From Microvirga zambiensis WSM3693 (GTDB taxonomy: Bacteria; Pseudomonadota; Alphaproteobacteria; Rhizobiales; Beijerinckiaceae): a stretch of 64,000 nucleotides of DNA. Under the pieces are notes generated by a model that did no database searches, was not told where the DNA came from, and saw nothing but the letters and a program-made list of their open reading frames with translations. Below, one piece after another: positions 47,995 to 56,859 of this stretch (positions are counted from its first letter, which is position 1; each line of letters begins with the position of its first letter). The position numbers were made by a program, and so were the translations under genes. The stretch is taken from assembly GCF_016735695.1 (NCBI RefSeq), contig NZ_JAERQD010000033.1, positions 1 to 64,000 on the forward strand. The letters are read 5' to 3'.

Positions 47995-48026
47995 AGCGGC
48001 CCGGACCTCACTGGGTCCGGGCCGCT
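47995..48026. terminator. Bidirectional terminator between mepA and msrA
   Basis: AGCGGCCCGGACC and GGTCCGGGCCGCT form a 13-bp perfect stem with a six-base loop, preceded by AAAA and followed by CTCTTC. It lies between two convergent genes and can serve both. Confidence 0.85.
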
Positions 48027-48047
48027 CTCTTCGTCGAGCAGGACGAA

Positions 48048-48707
48048 CTATTCGGCAGCGACCCCGACGCCGATCTGGCACGACACGCCGGTGCCACCCA
48101 GACCGCAATAGCCGTTCGGGTTCTTCGCCAGATATTGCTGGTGATAGTCCTCGGCGAAGTAGAACGGGCCGGCATCGCGGATTTCGGTCGTGACCGGTCC
48201 GTAGCCCTTTGCGGCAAGCGCCTGGCCATAGGCCGCCTTCGACGCCTCGGCCGCCTGCCGCTGCGCCTCGTCGAACACGTAGATGCCGGAGCGGTATTGC
48301 GTGCCGGTATCGTTGCCCTGGCGCATGCCCTGGGTCGGGTCGTGGTTCTCCCAGAACGTCTTCAGCAGCGTCTCATAGGAGATCTTCTTCGGGTCGAAGA
48401 CGACCAGCACCACCTCGTTGTGGCCCGTCAGGCCCGAGCAGACCTCCTCGTAGGTCGGGTTCGGCGTCGTCCCGGCGGCATAGCCCGCGGCCGTGACCCA
48501 GATGCCGTCGCCCAGCTGCCAGAACTTGCGCTCGGCACCCCAGAAGCAGCCGAGGCCGAAGACGGCCTTCTCCATGCCCTCCGGATAGGGCGGCAGGATC
48601 GGATTGCCATTGATGAAGTGCCGCTCGGCGGTGGGGATGGGGCTCGACCGGCCCGGCAGAGCCTCGGCGGCACTGGGCAGGTCCAATCGTTTGCGGAAGT
48701 TGAACAT
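48048..48707 (-). CDS. msrA: Peptide-methionine (S)-S-oxide reductase MsrA
   Basis: Repairs oxidised methionine in proteins using thioredoxin. 219 aa. The catalytic Cys is in [13 protein letters not shown] (about C53), and the resolving cysteines near the C-terminus are in [36 protein letters not shown] and [14 protein letters not shown] are invariant. Cytoplasmic, no signal peptide. Confidence 0.97.
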   Translation of the reverse strand: MFNFRKRLDLPSAAEALPGRSSPIPTAERHFINGNPILPPYPEGMEKAVFGLGCFWGAERKFWQLGDGIWVTAAGYAAGTTPNPTYEEVCSGLTGHNEVVLVVFDPKKISYETLLKTFWENHDPTQGMRQGNDTGTQYRSGIYVFDEAQRQAAEASKAAYGQALAAKGYGPVTTEIRDAGPFYFAEDYHQQYLAKNPNGYCGLGGTGVSCQIGVGVAAE

Positions 48708-48794
48708 GGGGGATCCCTCGCGTGACCCCGGTTATGTAAGCACTGCCCTTGGCTTGCGGGAGAGGCTGCTCGCGTCACCTTCCCGTGAAGGTGT

Positions 48795-49115
48795 TCAGCG
48801 CTCGGCGAGGTACCCGATCGGCTCCAGCGGCTTCTGCCCGATCCACATGAGCAGGACTCCGATCACGAAGCCAGTGAGCGAGGCTGGCATCTGCAGGAAA
48901 GAGGTCACGATCGGGTCCCACAACCAGGGGTAACCGCGCTGGGCAACTGCCCCCTCAAGACCCGCCACGCCGCCCGGAACCAGCACGCCTATGACTTTAC
49001 CAATAGTCGCAAACGATACATCGTTGTTGACGATGCACCATGTTCCATCGATCACCAACCCGATAAATCCCGCCGCGATGAGCAGGAGGCCAAGGCTACG
49101 CGCAACGAATTTCAA
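48795..49115 (-). CDS. Small membrane protein, unknown function
   Basis: 106 aa from a TTG at 49115, chosen because AGAGAGG lies seven bases before it and the chain then starts at the first membrane helix (KFVARSLGLLLIAAGFIGLV). Three hydrophobic segments in all, the last FLQMPASLTGFVIGVLLMW. A longer frame back to 49223 lacks membrane or ribosome-site support. Similar short proteins are common in Hyphomicrobiales; function unknown. Confidence 0.72.
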   Translation of the reverse strand: MKFVARSLGLLLIAAGFIGLVIDGTWCIVNNDVSFATIGKVIGVLVPGGVAGLEGAVAQRGYPWLWDPIVTSFLQMPASLTGFVIGVLLMWIGQKPLEPIGYLAER

Positions 49116-49317
49116 GGAGATACCTCTCTGAACAGAGAGGAAAATATGTAGTGCGTTTTGTCGCAATGGCAAAGGCGATTCAGACGTATTTCTCTCAAGA
49201 TCAGTCTTGCCTTTTGCCCTCATTTAGAGATACACGGGCGCTCCGCAGACACCGCGGACGACCCTCTCACGGCAGAATGTGAGTTCAAGGGTCGCTGAGT
49301 CCCCTGGGGCTCGCGCT

Positions 49318-49407
49318 GGAGGGGTGGCCGAGTGGTTGAAGGCGCACGCCTGGAAAGTGTGTATACGGGAAACCGTATCGCGGGTTCGAATCCCGCTCCC
49401 TCCGCCA
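49318..49407 (+). tRNA. tRNA-Ser(GGA)
   Basis: 90 nt with encoded CCA. Acceptor arm GGAGGGG pairs with TCCCTCC. The D arm is TGGCCGAGTGG, the anticodon arm contains CTGGAAA with GGA, a long variable arm (TATACGGGAAACCGTA) marks class II serine tRNA, and the T arm is CGGGTTCGAATCCCG. Reads UCC/UCU codons. The gene content changes from core to accessory to its right. Confidence 0.97.
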
Positions 49408-49612
49408 TTCATCAAGCCGCTGAAAATCCAAGCTTTCTTGATTTCTGACGTTCCTCACAAGTACCGGCATTCATTAAGGTATTGCGGTATAACTATTCTC
49501 TGTGCCCTCTCTATAAGGCGGTCGTGACGGTAATTTCACCTCCGATATTGGGCGCCTCCTCCGCCCCCAAACCACCCAGTCCGGTTGCGGGACGAGCGGC
49601 TCCTTCTGCACA
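49408..49612. other. Spacer after tRNA-Ser
   Basis: No gene or repeat of families A-G. Lower GC than the left part of the window (ttcattaaggtattgcggta). I searched by eye for a second copy of the tRNA 3' end to the right and did not find one. Confidence 0.5.
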
Positions 49613-49641
49613 AATCCTGCAGAACAATCCTTAAATCCTGC
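49613..49641 (+). promoter_or_regulatory. Direct repeats, possible OmpR-type regulator binding site
   Basis: AATCCTGC at 49613-49620 and 49634-49641, 21 bases apart (two helical turns), with a related AATCCTTA at 49626-49633 between them. Such phased direct repeats are typical of OmpR/PhoB-family sites. The regulator gene of that family is in the same transcription unit (51416), suggesting autoregulation. Confidence 0.5.
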
Positions 49642-49688
49642 GCAAAGTTTGGGGTCTCCGTGCAAAGCGGTCTGCCAGCTTTGCCGGC

Positions 49689-49886
49689 ATGAACTCATCC
49701 ATCCAGTCGCCTCCCGGTTTGCCCACCCGCCTTCTGAAAGATGGCTGGTGGCTCTCTCAAGAGGATAACAAGCCGACAGCCGTCATCCTTCCCTTTCCTC
49801 GAAGGCAGAGGGACAGGGCTGAAGGGAACAAGAACTCGGATGGGATCGCAGTTCACTCCTCGCAAAGACAGGCTGATTTCCCATGA
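49689..49886 (+). CDS. Small protein upstream of the DUF4173 gene
   Basis: 65 aa beginning MNSSIQSPPGLPTRLLKDGW. No family recognised; the chain is polar with WWLSQEDNKPTAVILPFPRR. Its TGA overlaps the ATG of the DUF4173 gene (ATGA at 49883-49886), which argues that it is translated and coupled. No clear ribosome site, so it could instead be a leader peptide. Confidence 0.5.
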   Translation: MNSSIQSPPGLPTRLLKDGWWLSQEDNKPTAVILPFPRRQRDRAEGNKNSDGIAVHSSQRQADFP

Positions 49887-51406
49887 CCACTGCCCTGAAG
49901 CCTCTGGCCAATCTGGCCCAATCTACCTTCAGCACAAAGCTAGCTCTGGCCCTCTTGGTCGCGGCGTTCGGCGACTGGCTCTTCTACGATCATGATGTCG
50001 GCATTTCGCTGGTAATCTTCCTGATCATTCTTGCCGGCGGCGCATGCCTCGTGAGCCCGAGACGTGATCGTCGCAGCCTATTGATCGCAACCATCCTCTT
50101 GACCTTCGCGCTCCTGCCACTTCTGGAAGCCACCGGCATCGCCGCCATCTTCTTCGGTGTTTTGGGAACAGCTCTGGCGGCGGTTGTCGTAACCGGAGGG
50201 ATCCCCCGAGGATGGAACACTCTAGCCGCCTCGGCCCAAAGGCTGCTCCTCATCGGGGCGCTCCAGCTCATCCCTGATTTTATCCAGGCCAGACGAGAAG
50301 CCCAAAGCCAAGGTCGCAAGTGGCTACGATTGGAGGCAATGGCAGGGTGGGTTGTCCCTGTCCTATGCTGCGCCGTCTTCGTCGCTCTGTTTGCCTCAGC
50401 CAATCCGTTGATCGAACAATGGTTGTCCGTATTCGATCTGTCCCGGCAGAGCTGGGAAGTCGATGTCGCGCGGATGGTCGTCTGGATCATTCTGCTCGCT
50501 GTTATCTGGCCTTTCCTGTCGGTGCGCCTGTGCGAGAAGCCACTGATCAAACAGGGCCTGCTGGAGGCCGAAGCGCCAAATATTACAGGCAGCATTCTCT
50601 TCGGACCGGGAGCCATCCTGCGGTCGCTCGTTGTTTTCAATCTGCTGTTCGCCGTGCAATCCGGCCTCGACGCCATATATCTGTGGGGCGGAGCGGCGCT
50701 GCCTGAGGGCATGACCTATGCCGCTTACGCGCATCGCGGCGCCTACCCCCTGATCATCACCGCGCTCTTGGCCGCCGGTTTTGTGCTGGCTGCCATGCGC
50801 CCTCGCGGGGCCGGTGAGCAATCGCCTGTCATCCGGCGGCTGGTTTATCTCTGGGTCGCGCAGAACGTCCTGCTCGTGATCTCCTCGATCCTGCGCCTCG
50901 AACTGTATGTGGCCACCTACTCCCTGACCCTGCTCCGCGTGGCTGCCTTCGTTTGGATGCTGCTCGTGGCCGTCGGTCTCATCCTCATCATGGCTCGCAT
51001 CGCCCTGAGGCGCTCCAACGGCTGGCTTGTGGGTGCCAATGTGCTTTCCCTCGCTCTCACTCTCTATGCTTGCAGCTTCGTCAACTTCGCGGCCGTGATC
51101 GCAAACCACAACCTGTCCTACAAGCGCGAGACTACGCCAGGCGTCACATCGATCGACACTTACTACATCTGGACACTGGGTCCGCACAGCATCCCCGCCG
51201 TCGACCGCTACATCGCCCGCAAGCTTCTCGCAGCTTCGGACCACCTTGTCCAATGGCGTAACCGCACCGTTGTCGCCCATAGCGAGCGCATGAAGGATTG
51301 GCGGGCCTGGACTTTCCGCGACCTGCGCCTGCAACACTATCTCACCGGACCAATGGATGGTAAAGCAGCAGTCTCCACGACGATCGAACAGCCCATCATC
51401 CCATAG
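49883..51406 (+). CDS. DUF4173 polytopic membrane protein
   Basis: 507 aa with about twelve hydrophobic helices. The DUF4173 signature is YLWGGAALPEGMTYAAYAHR then GAYPLIITALLAAGFVL. The C-terminal ~120 residues are soluble (DTYYIWTLGPHSIPAVDRYI, YIARKLLAASDHLVQWRNR). Function unknown. It heads a three-gene unit with an OmpR-type regulator and a histidine kinase, so it may sense or transport the signal they read, or be their target. Confidence 0.85.
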   Translation: MTTALKPLANLAQSTFSTKLALALLVAAFGDWLFYDHDVGISLVIFLIILAGGACLVSPRRDRRSLLIATILLTFALLPLLEATGIAAIFFGVLGTALAAVVVTGGIPRGWNTLAASAQRLLLIGALQLIPDFIQARREAQSQGRKWLRLEAMAGWVVPVLCCAVFVALFASANPLIEQWLSVFDLSRQSWEVDVARMVVWIILLAVIWPFLSVRLCEKPLIKQGLLEAEAPNITGSILFGPGAILRSLVVFNLLFAVQSGLDAIYLWGGAALPEGMTYAAYAHRGAYPLIITALLAAGFVLAAMRPRGAGEQSPVIRRLVYLWVAQNVLLVISSILRLELYVATYSLTLLRVAAFVWMLLVAVGLILIMARIALRRSNGWLVGANVLSLALTLYACSFVNFAAVIANHNLSYKRETTPGVTSIDTYYIWTLGPHSIPAVDRYIARKLLAASDHLVQWRNRTVVAHSERMKDWRAWTFRDLRLQHYLTGPMDGKAAVSTTIEQPIIP

Positions 51407-51415
51407 GAGACAGGA

Positions 51416-52117
51416 GTGGCACATCGGATCCTTGTCGTCGATGACGACCCGCACATCCGCGAGGTTATCTGCTTTGCTCTCGAAAAGGGGGGCATGACAA
51501 CCTCGGTTGCCCGGGATGGCAGGGAGGCGCTCAACCGCTTTCGAGAGATCCGCCCAGACCTGATCGTCCTCGATGTCGGCATGCCCGAGATGGATGGGTT
51601 GGAGATCTGCCGTCAGATTCGGAAGGCCTCCGATACCCCGATCCTGTTTCTCTCAGCCCGTGATGAGATCGATCGCATTCTCGGCTTGGAGATCGGGGGC
51701 GACGATTACGTCACCAAGCCTTTCAGCCCAAGGGAGCTCGTGACTCGCGTCAATGTCATCCTCAGGCGCAGCGCTGCGAAGAGAGAAGCATCGGCACCTG
51801 AAGCCAAGCTCCTATCACAGGGCCGCCTATCGATGGATCCACTTGGTCATAGCGTGATATTCAACGGATCTCCTGTCACGCTCACAGCGATCGAGTTCAC
51901 GATCCTAAAGAGTTTCCTCACTCGGCCTGGAATTGTGCTGACGCGTGAGCAGATTATGAATGCCGCCTACGACATTCAGATCTACGTATCTGACCGGACA
52001 ATCGACAGCCACATTCGGAATATCCGAGCGAAATTCGCAGCAGCAGGTTGTGCGAGTATCGTCGATACGGTTCACGGAGTCGGTTTTATGTTGGGCCTTT
52101 GCGAGAGTGCCAAATGA
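51416..52117 (+). CDS. OmpR/PhoB-family response regulator
   Basis: 233 aa, GTG start preceded by AGGAGACAGGA. The receiver has the acidic pair D9-D10, phospho-acceptor D53 in LIVLDVGMPEMDG and the conserved Lys in GDDYVTKPFSPRELV. A winged-helix effector domain follows (about 135-230: VTLTAIEFTILKSFLTRPG, VSDRTIDSHIRNIRAKF). It is coupled to the kinase by an ATGA overlap and lies ten bases after DUF4173. The direct repeats at 49613 are its likely site. Confidence 0.94.
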   Translation: MAHRILVVDDDPHIREVICFALEKGGMTTSVARDGREALNRFREIRPDLIVLDVGMPEMDGLEICRQIRKASDTPILFLSARDEIDRILGLEIGGDDYVTKPFSPRELVTRVNVILRRSAAKREASAPEAKLLSQGRLSMDPLGHSVIFNGSPVTLTAIEFTILKSFLTRPGIVLTREQIMNAAYDIQIYVSDRTIDSHIRNIRAKFAAAGCASIVDTVHGVGFMLGLCESAK

Positions 52118-53700
52118 CGAGCAAGGTTGCAGCCAAGTGGCGGCCAACCCTCGGAATGATCGTGTTTGCGGTCCTCGTGATGGTCCTAGCACTTCCCCTC
52201 GTCAGTCTGTTCTTCTTTCGGCTTTATGAGAACGAGCTCGTCCGCCAAACCGAAGCTGAGCTGATTGCACAAAGTGCCGCACTCGCTGCAATCTTCGGGC
52301 AGGAGGTGGAGAAGATGCCTGACGCAAACTTATTGTTTGGTGCAACGGCTCCTCCCGTGCAATCAGGGTATGACGATTTTAGCCGCTTCCTGCAGCCCTC
52401 TCTCGACCTGGCCAGCGACAATGTGCTGGGTCCAAGGCCGGACGCGGCCCCGGCCCTCCGACCGCCCGCGGTCTCTTTGATGACGATCGGTCAACGTCTG
52501 CAGGGGATTGTTCAACAGACACAATCCATAACCCTGGCAGGCTTCAGATTGCTCGACCCCCAGGGTGTGGTCATTGCAGGTCGTGATGAAGTAGGTTTGT
52601 CTCTGAGCCACATTGAGGAAGTAAAAGCCGCTCTTCAAGGGCGCTACAAAGCGGTCCTGCGCACGCGTATCTCCAACGAGCCGCCGCCTCCGCTTTATTC
52701 CCTCAGCCGAGGCACGAGTATTCGCGTCTTCACGGCCATGCCTGTTATCGTGCGGGATCACGTGGCAGGCGTGATCTATGCATCCCGCACACCGAACAAT
52801 ATCATCAAGCATATATACGACCAGCAGCGTAAACTGATCCTTGCCGGACTATCGGTTCTCGGAGCAACACTGATCATCGGACTGATTTTCTCGCGTGCCA
52901 TCACAAGGCCGATCCATGCTCTGGTCGCGCGAACGGTTGAGGTGGGCCATGGCAGGCGTGAAGCGCTGCAGCCGCTTGCTCATCATGGAACCCGGGAAAT
53001 CGCGCTCCTATCTCAAAGCTTCATCGACATGGCCCGGCGCCTCCATGATCGCTCAGACTATATCGCGACGTTTGCGGCCCATGTGACGCACGAACTCAAG
53101 ACACCCCTGACTTCAATTCAGGGTGCGGCGGAGCTATTGCGGGATGACGTCGTTGCTACATCAGGCTCCATGACGCCTCCTGAGCGGCTCCGCTTCCTCG
53201 ACAACATCGTTGCCGACACCTCTCACTTAACGCTCATGCTTCGTCGACTGCGTGAGCTCGCCCGTGCTGAAAATCCACCTGTAGGAGGGCAGACGACTCT
53301 TTCGACAGTTGTTACTGAAATTCTAAGTAAGTTCCCGAGCTTGAACATCCAAGCCGATGGATCGATTGACCGCCGTGTTGCGATGTCTGCGGAGAACCTG
53401 TCTATCGTATTCTCCCATCTTGCAGATAATTCCATTCGCCATAAGGCGGGTACCCTCCGGATATCCGCATTCGTATCCAATCAGATTGTTGTCATCTCGG
53501 TACATGACAATGGAGAGGGCATATCTAAGGCCAATCAAACTAGAATCTTTGAGGCGTTTTTTACGACACGCCGGGAGTCGGGCGGAACGGGGATGGGCCT
53601 CGGCATTGTCCAAGCGATGCTACAAGCACATCACGGATCAATCAGACTCTTGCCTGCCGGGAAAGGCGCTGCCTTTGAGATCCGACTGCCCGAGGCATGA
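52114..53700 (+). CDS. Membrane sensor histidine kinase
   Basis: 528 aa from the ATG overlapping the regulator stop. A first membrane helix (about 15-37, MIVFAVLVMVLALPLVSLFF) is followed by a ~200-residue periplasmic sensor, a second helix (LILAGLSVLGATLIIGLIFS) and HAMP. The HisKA box is HVTHELKTPLTSI with phospho-His H326. ATP-binding boxes are SHLADNSIRHKAG (N), HDNGEGISK (G1) and GTGMGLGIVQAML (G2). It resembles the sensor group that reads envelope or acidic signals in Hyphomicrobiales, but the stimulus is unknown. Confidence 0.93.
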   Translation: MTSKVAAKWRPTLGMIVFAVLVMVLALPLVSLFFFRLYENELVRQTEAELIAQSAALAAIFGQEVEKMPDANLLFGATAPPVQSGYDDFSRFLQPSLDLASDNVLGPRPDAAPALRPPAVSLMTIGQRLQGIVQQTQSITLAGFRLLDPQGVVIAGRDEVGLSLSHIEEVKAALQGRYKAVLRTRISNEPPPPLYSLSRGTSIRVFTAMPVIVRDHVAGVIYASRTPNNIIKHIYDQQRKLILAGLSVLGATLIIGLIFSRAITRPIHALVARTVEVGHGRREALQPLAHHGTREIALLSQSFIDMARRLHDRSDYIATFAAHVTHELKTPLTSIQGAAELLRDDVVATSGSMTPPERLRFLDNIVADTSHLTLMLRRLRELARAENPPVGGQTTLSTVVTEILSKFPSLNIQADGSIDRRVAMSAENLSIVFSHLADNSIRHKAGTLRISAFVSNQIVVISVHDNGEGISKANQTRIFEAFFTTRRESGGTGMGLGIVQAMLQAHHGSIRLLPAGKGAAFEIRLPEA

Positions 53701-54229
53701 TCCATCGGTCTCCAGATGCTTCTCTTGTCGTATCGTCGGGCAAGATTGAAGACGACGCCGCTCTGCGCAGCTAGCACTAAGTGGATCCGATCTACCGCCA
53801 TCGCATCCGGCTTTTTCAGAACGCCTAAAAGGTGATCGACCAGAGACGGCTGTTTAGCTTGAGACCGGTGCGATGACTGCGGCTCCGAGAGTGTCATCCG
53901 GACCACCGCTCATGCGCTGCAGCAGCGTCACCACCTCGCTGTGGAACACCTCCAGACCCAGCTCAAGGGTCATCCGCACTGCCTCCGTCTCCGCTCCGCC
54001 CTCAGCGCAAGTGAGCGACCCGTGCGAGGGTGACCGCCGTGTCGAGCCGCCGGCTCGCGGCCCGTAAGCTTTCGGCGATGATGAGTCCGCTGCCCGTGTC
54101 TGTCTCCGCGTCGTTGGCGGCTCCATGGATGCGTGCCGGCGAGCAAAAGTCGAGCGCAATGAGAGCAAGAACAGTGCTTTCTTCGAGGCCCTTTTGTCCT
54201 ATTGTGATCAGGACCAGCTGAAGTGGCTA
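53701..54229. other. Decayed or unassigned region
   Basis: About 530 bases with no convincing gene. On the leftward strand two short open stretches lie in different frames (about 54168-53854 and around 54190-54020, LIIAESLRAASRRLDTAVTL); neither has a clear start, ribosome site or family. This looks like the residue of one or more broken genes. No transposase motif was identified. Confidence 0.45.
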
Positions 54230-54385
54230 TTTCCGGGGCGTCTTCATCAGCTCGTCCAGCATCTCATGCGGATCAAAGCCGATGATCTCGGCCAGATCCA
54301 GGAGCTCGACCACATCGATCCGGCGCAGCCTGTTCTCCATGCAGGCGATCTGCGGCTGACACTTGCCCAGCGCCTTTAGGTCGAG
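54230..54385 (-). pseudogene. Remnant of an XRE-family HTH gene
   Basis: The leftward frame ends with KALGKCQPQIACMENRLRRI and DVVELLDLAEIIGFDPHEML, the second half of an XRE helix-turn-helix (compare YVSKYESGERELTLREFIDI in the intact gene at 3260). The preceding half (AGLTQ helix) is missing in all frames; the reading frame runs into unrelated sequence. A 5' deletion is the simplest explanation. Confidence 0.6.
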
Positions 54386-54617
54386 CCAGTAGCCGCATCC
54401 ACCCAATACCGATAATGCCGCCGAAAACGACGCCCTCACCGAATCGAGCCGCCCTAGCGGCTGATACTCGCGTTTGAACCATGACGTCGTTACTCTCATA
54501 AACCGGTTGTGAGAAGTTCGCGGCAAACGCCGTCTTCCGGGTGACTTCGAATAGGCAAGGCCTAGCCGGGCAGGACAAGCCTGTTGAGGTTCGCATCTCG
54601 ACCGGTGACCTTTGTGA

Positions 54618-55157
54618 TCAATGGATCGCGTCTTGGACGCTAGGCCCCAGAAGTGCCGGCGCAATCTGCTGGGCGATCAACATGGCTTGCTCGACATGCT
54701 GCTCTTGATAGGCCCCTTCACTATCAAGCAGGTTCACCGTTCCAAGTAACAGCCCACCGAAAACGACCGGCAAGTTCATCACGCTTCCCAAACCAAGGCT
54801 CGTGATCGTCTCGTGATCGGGAAACAGCGGTGCGAACTCAGCAGGGGTTTTCGCAAGAAACGGCTTCATCTCAGCGCGCACACGCTGAGTGTGCGCATTC
54901 GGTAGCATCGGCTTACGACCGCCAACAGGATAGATAGTGATGTTCGTCGAGTATATGCGCTCGACCTCAAGTCCGCCGCTCAACATCTGCGTTACGGTAT
55001 AAAGACGATGTCCGACTGTTTTGGCAAAGGCTTCTCCCGCGGCTTCGAGCGTCGCACCGGGCTGATTTGGTGCAGCCCAAGCTCGCTGCACTCCTAGAGC
55101 AACCTGTAGAATATCAGACATTTGCTTGTCATATGGGCTTTTCACAGCTTGGTTCAT
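54618..55157 (-). CDS. GAF-domain protein
   Basis: 179 aa, one GAF domain from about residue 30 to 170: LEAAGEAFAKTVGHRLYTVT, SLGLGSVMNLPVVFGGLLLG, TVNLLDSEGAYQEQHVEQAM. No output domain, so it may bind a small molecule alone or act as free-standing sensor; such stand-alone GAF proteins occur in Hyphomicrobiales (some are free methionine sulfoxide reductases, but the catalytic cysteine set is not seen). Divergent from the LysR gene across a 436-base gap. Confidence 0.85.
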   Translation of the reverse strand: MNQAVKSPYDKQMSDILQVALGVQRAWAAPNQPGATLEAAGEAFAKTVGHRLYTVTQMLSGGLEVERIYSTNITIYPVGGRKPMLPNAHTQRVRAEMKPFLAKTPAEFAPLFPDHETITSLGLGSVMNLPVVFGGLLLGTVNLLDSEGAYQEQHVEQAMLIAQQIAPALLGPSVQDAIH

Positions 55158-55508
55158 TGATGCAGCTCCGCGCAGAGCGAGGTGGGTATCTCAGGCTTAA
55201 GCGCACAATAGTGTACTTCACCCTGAACGCACTATGACATAGGCTGACGTACGGACAGAGCCTGCAAGAGCATTTTTTGACATGTCCTTTGGATGCAGCG
55301 CCTAAAACGAGCAGGCATGCTATCACCGACACGTCAGCCTCAACAAAGCAGCGTCGTGATGTTGAGTTTAGGCATCTCCTCCGCATCTTGAGCAGGTCAC
55401 TCTCAGCCTAAGTATCCTGAAGGTGAGCAATTTTAGTTCGCCTTACCACCCCTCGCGACGTTTTCCATCCCTAAGAGGGCAATCCGCAGGCAGAAGCTCG
55501 CGCCTCGA
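55158..55508. other. Intergenic region between GAF and LysR genes
   Basis: About 350 bases without a gene. It contains the upstream region of the GAF gene (catatgggcttttcac near 55130-55150) and a moderately AT-rich stretch. No operator palindrome was found. Confidence 0.45.
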
Positions 55509-55538
55509 TTGACATTTACTGCTCATGCTGCTTGTAAT
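55509..55538 (+). promoter_or_regulatory. Sigma-70 type promoter of the LysR gene
   Basis: TTGACA (55509-55514), 18 bases, TGTAAT (55533-55538). Transcription would start near 55545, which rules out the upstream ATG at 55525 and supports a start at 55594 or 55606. Confidence 0.65.
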
Positions 55539-55593
55539 TATATTACTTTTGACGGCCCTCCCCCAGGCAGCCTTTAGCGCGGTACTGTTGAGT

Positions 55594-56619
55594 ATGCCGA
55601 ACCGCATGAAACCCTTTGAACCTGACCAGCGGAACCTCGTTCGCTCTCCCCTCGACAACGAGAACATCCTCAGCGGTCAGTTCTGGGGCGAGTTGCGCGT
55701 CTTTTTGGCCGTCGCGAAAGCCAAATCCTTCAATCGCGCGGCTGAGATCCTCAACACCAGCCATCCCACAGTCAGCCGCCAGGTCCGGCGACTTCAGGAC
55801 CTGATGGGATCGCAACTCTTCGTGCCGACCCAGAACGGAGTGAAGCTAACGCCGAAGGGGCAAGCTCTCGCTCAAGCCCTAACCGCACTCGATCATTCGC
55901 TTTTTGCACTGACCAACGACCTCAGGGCAGAAGGCAAAGACGCGGAAGGCGTTGTCCGAGTCAGCATCACAGATGGCCTGAACACCTTCTTTGTGGCTCC
56001 CGCCGTTTCAATCTTTGCGGCGGAGCACCCCAAAATTCAGCTTCATCTCAAGAGCCCAGCCAACGTCGTCAGCCTTCGGGACAATCAGACCGATATGATG
56101 ATCGGTTTCAGCCCCATCGAGGCGGCGGACATCACGATGCAGGAGCTGGGATATCTTCACTTCATCCCCATCGTTGCGAGGTCCTACATTCAGCAGCACG
56201 GCATCCCAACTCGGTCGAACTTGGCACAGCACTTCTTCCTGCAGTCCGAGTTTTACACGGCAAAGACCGGCTTATGGGGCAACTGGAACCGCGCCGTCGA
56301 GCAAGGTCAGATTGCGCATTTCTGCGACAATTCCATGGCCTATGGGATGCTCGTCAAAGCGGGGCTCGGTGTTGGGCTGCTCGGGAGCTATACGATCCTT
56401 GAGCCCAATGCCGTGCCGCTGGAATTGGACGTGAAAGTATCCGTGCCGCTCTACGCCCTTGTTCTTACCGAACGCCTGAATGCGCGGCCTGTCCGCTTAG
56501 TCTTTGACTGGCTGTGTGAAATGTTTGGCCCGGCGAATCCTTGGTTTAGCCCCAGGCTCCGGCTTGACCCGCCGCAGAGCCGGTTCGACACCGGCATCAA
56601 GCTGCTCTTCAACCTGTGA
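55594..56619 (+). CDS. LysR-family regulator with C-terminal extension
   Basis: 341 aa from ATG 55594 (or 55606). The HTH is at about residues 32-90 (ELRVFLAVAKAKSFNRAAEI, LNTSHPTVSRQVRRLQDLMG), then a substrate-binding domain from about 112. LysR proteins normally stop soon after a segment like VFDWLCEMF; here about 30 further residues follow (NPWFSPRLRLDPPQSRFD). This tail is read through sequence that also encodes the end of the convergent small gene. The target and effector are unknown. Confidence 0.87.
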   Translation: MPNRMKPFEPDQRNLVRSPLDNENILSGQFWGELRVFLAVAKAKSFNRAAEILNTSHPTVSRQVRRLQDLMGSQLFVPTQNGVKLTPKGQALAQALTALDHSLFALTNDLRAEGKDAEGVVRVSITDGLNTFFVAPAVSIFAAEHPKIQLHLKSPANVVSLRDNQTDMMIGFSPIEAADITMQELGYLHFIPIVARSYIQQHGIPTRSNLAQHFFLQSEFYTAKTGLWGNWNRAVEQGQIAHFCDNSMAYGMLVKAGLGVGLLGSYTILEPNAVPLELDVKVSVPLYALVLTERLNARPVRLVFDWLCEMFGPANPWFSPRLRLDPPQSRFDTGIKLLFNL

Positions 56620-56859
56620 GGCCTTGCGCTGAAGGCAATGCCTGCTGATGCTTTCCGAGATCCTGATGTAGGTATTGCCTGCATCCTCGAACAGTTCCGC
56701 CATCTCGAGTGTTACCCCCTCTCCCTCAAACAGCATTTTCTGGAACGCGGCGGGGTGCAGGGTGACCACCTGCTCAAGGTAATTTCGAAAAAAGTCCATG
56801 ATGGTGGCTGCGTCGGCGTGCTTCAAATCGGGAAGGCTTGGAACGGTGGCAGTGCTCAT
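56497..56859 (-). CDS. Small acidic protein coupled to a GNAT gene
   Basis: 120 aa from the ATG at 56859, which overlaps the GNAT stop (ATGA). The first 75 residues look like a folded helical protein (TIMDFFRNYLEQVVTLHPAA, VTLEMAELFEDAGNTYIRIS); the last ~41 are basic and low in structure (RRVKPEPGAKPRIRRAKHF) and lie in the 123-base overlap with the LysR gene. No family recognised. It probably acts with the GNAT protein. Confidence 0.65.
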   Translation of the reverse strand: MSTATVPSLPDLKHADAATIMDFFRNYLEQVVTLHPAAFQKMLFEGEGVTLEMAELFEDAGNTYIRISESISRHCLQRKASQVEEQLDAGVEPALRRVKPEPGAKPRIRRAKHFTQPVKD

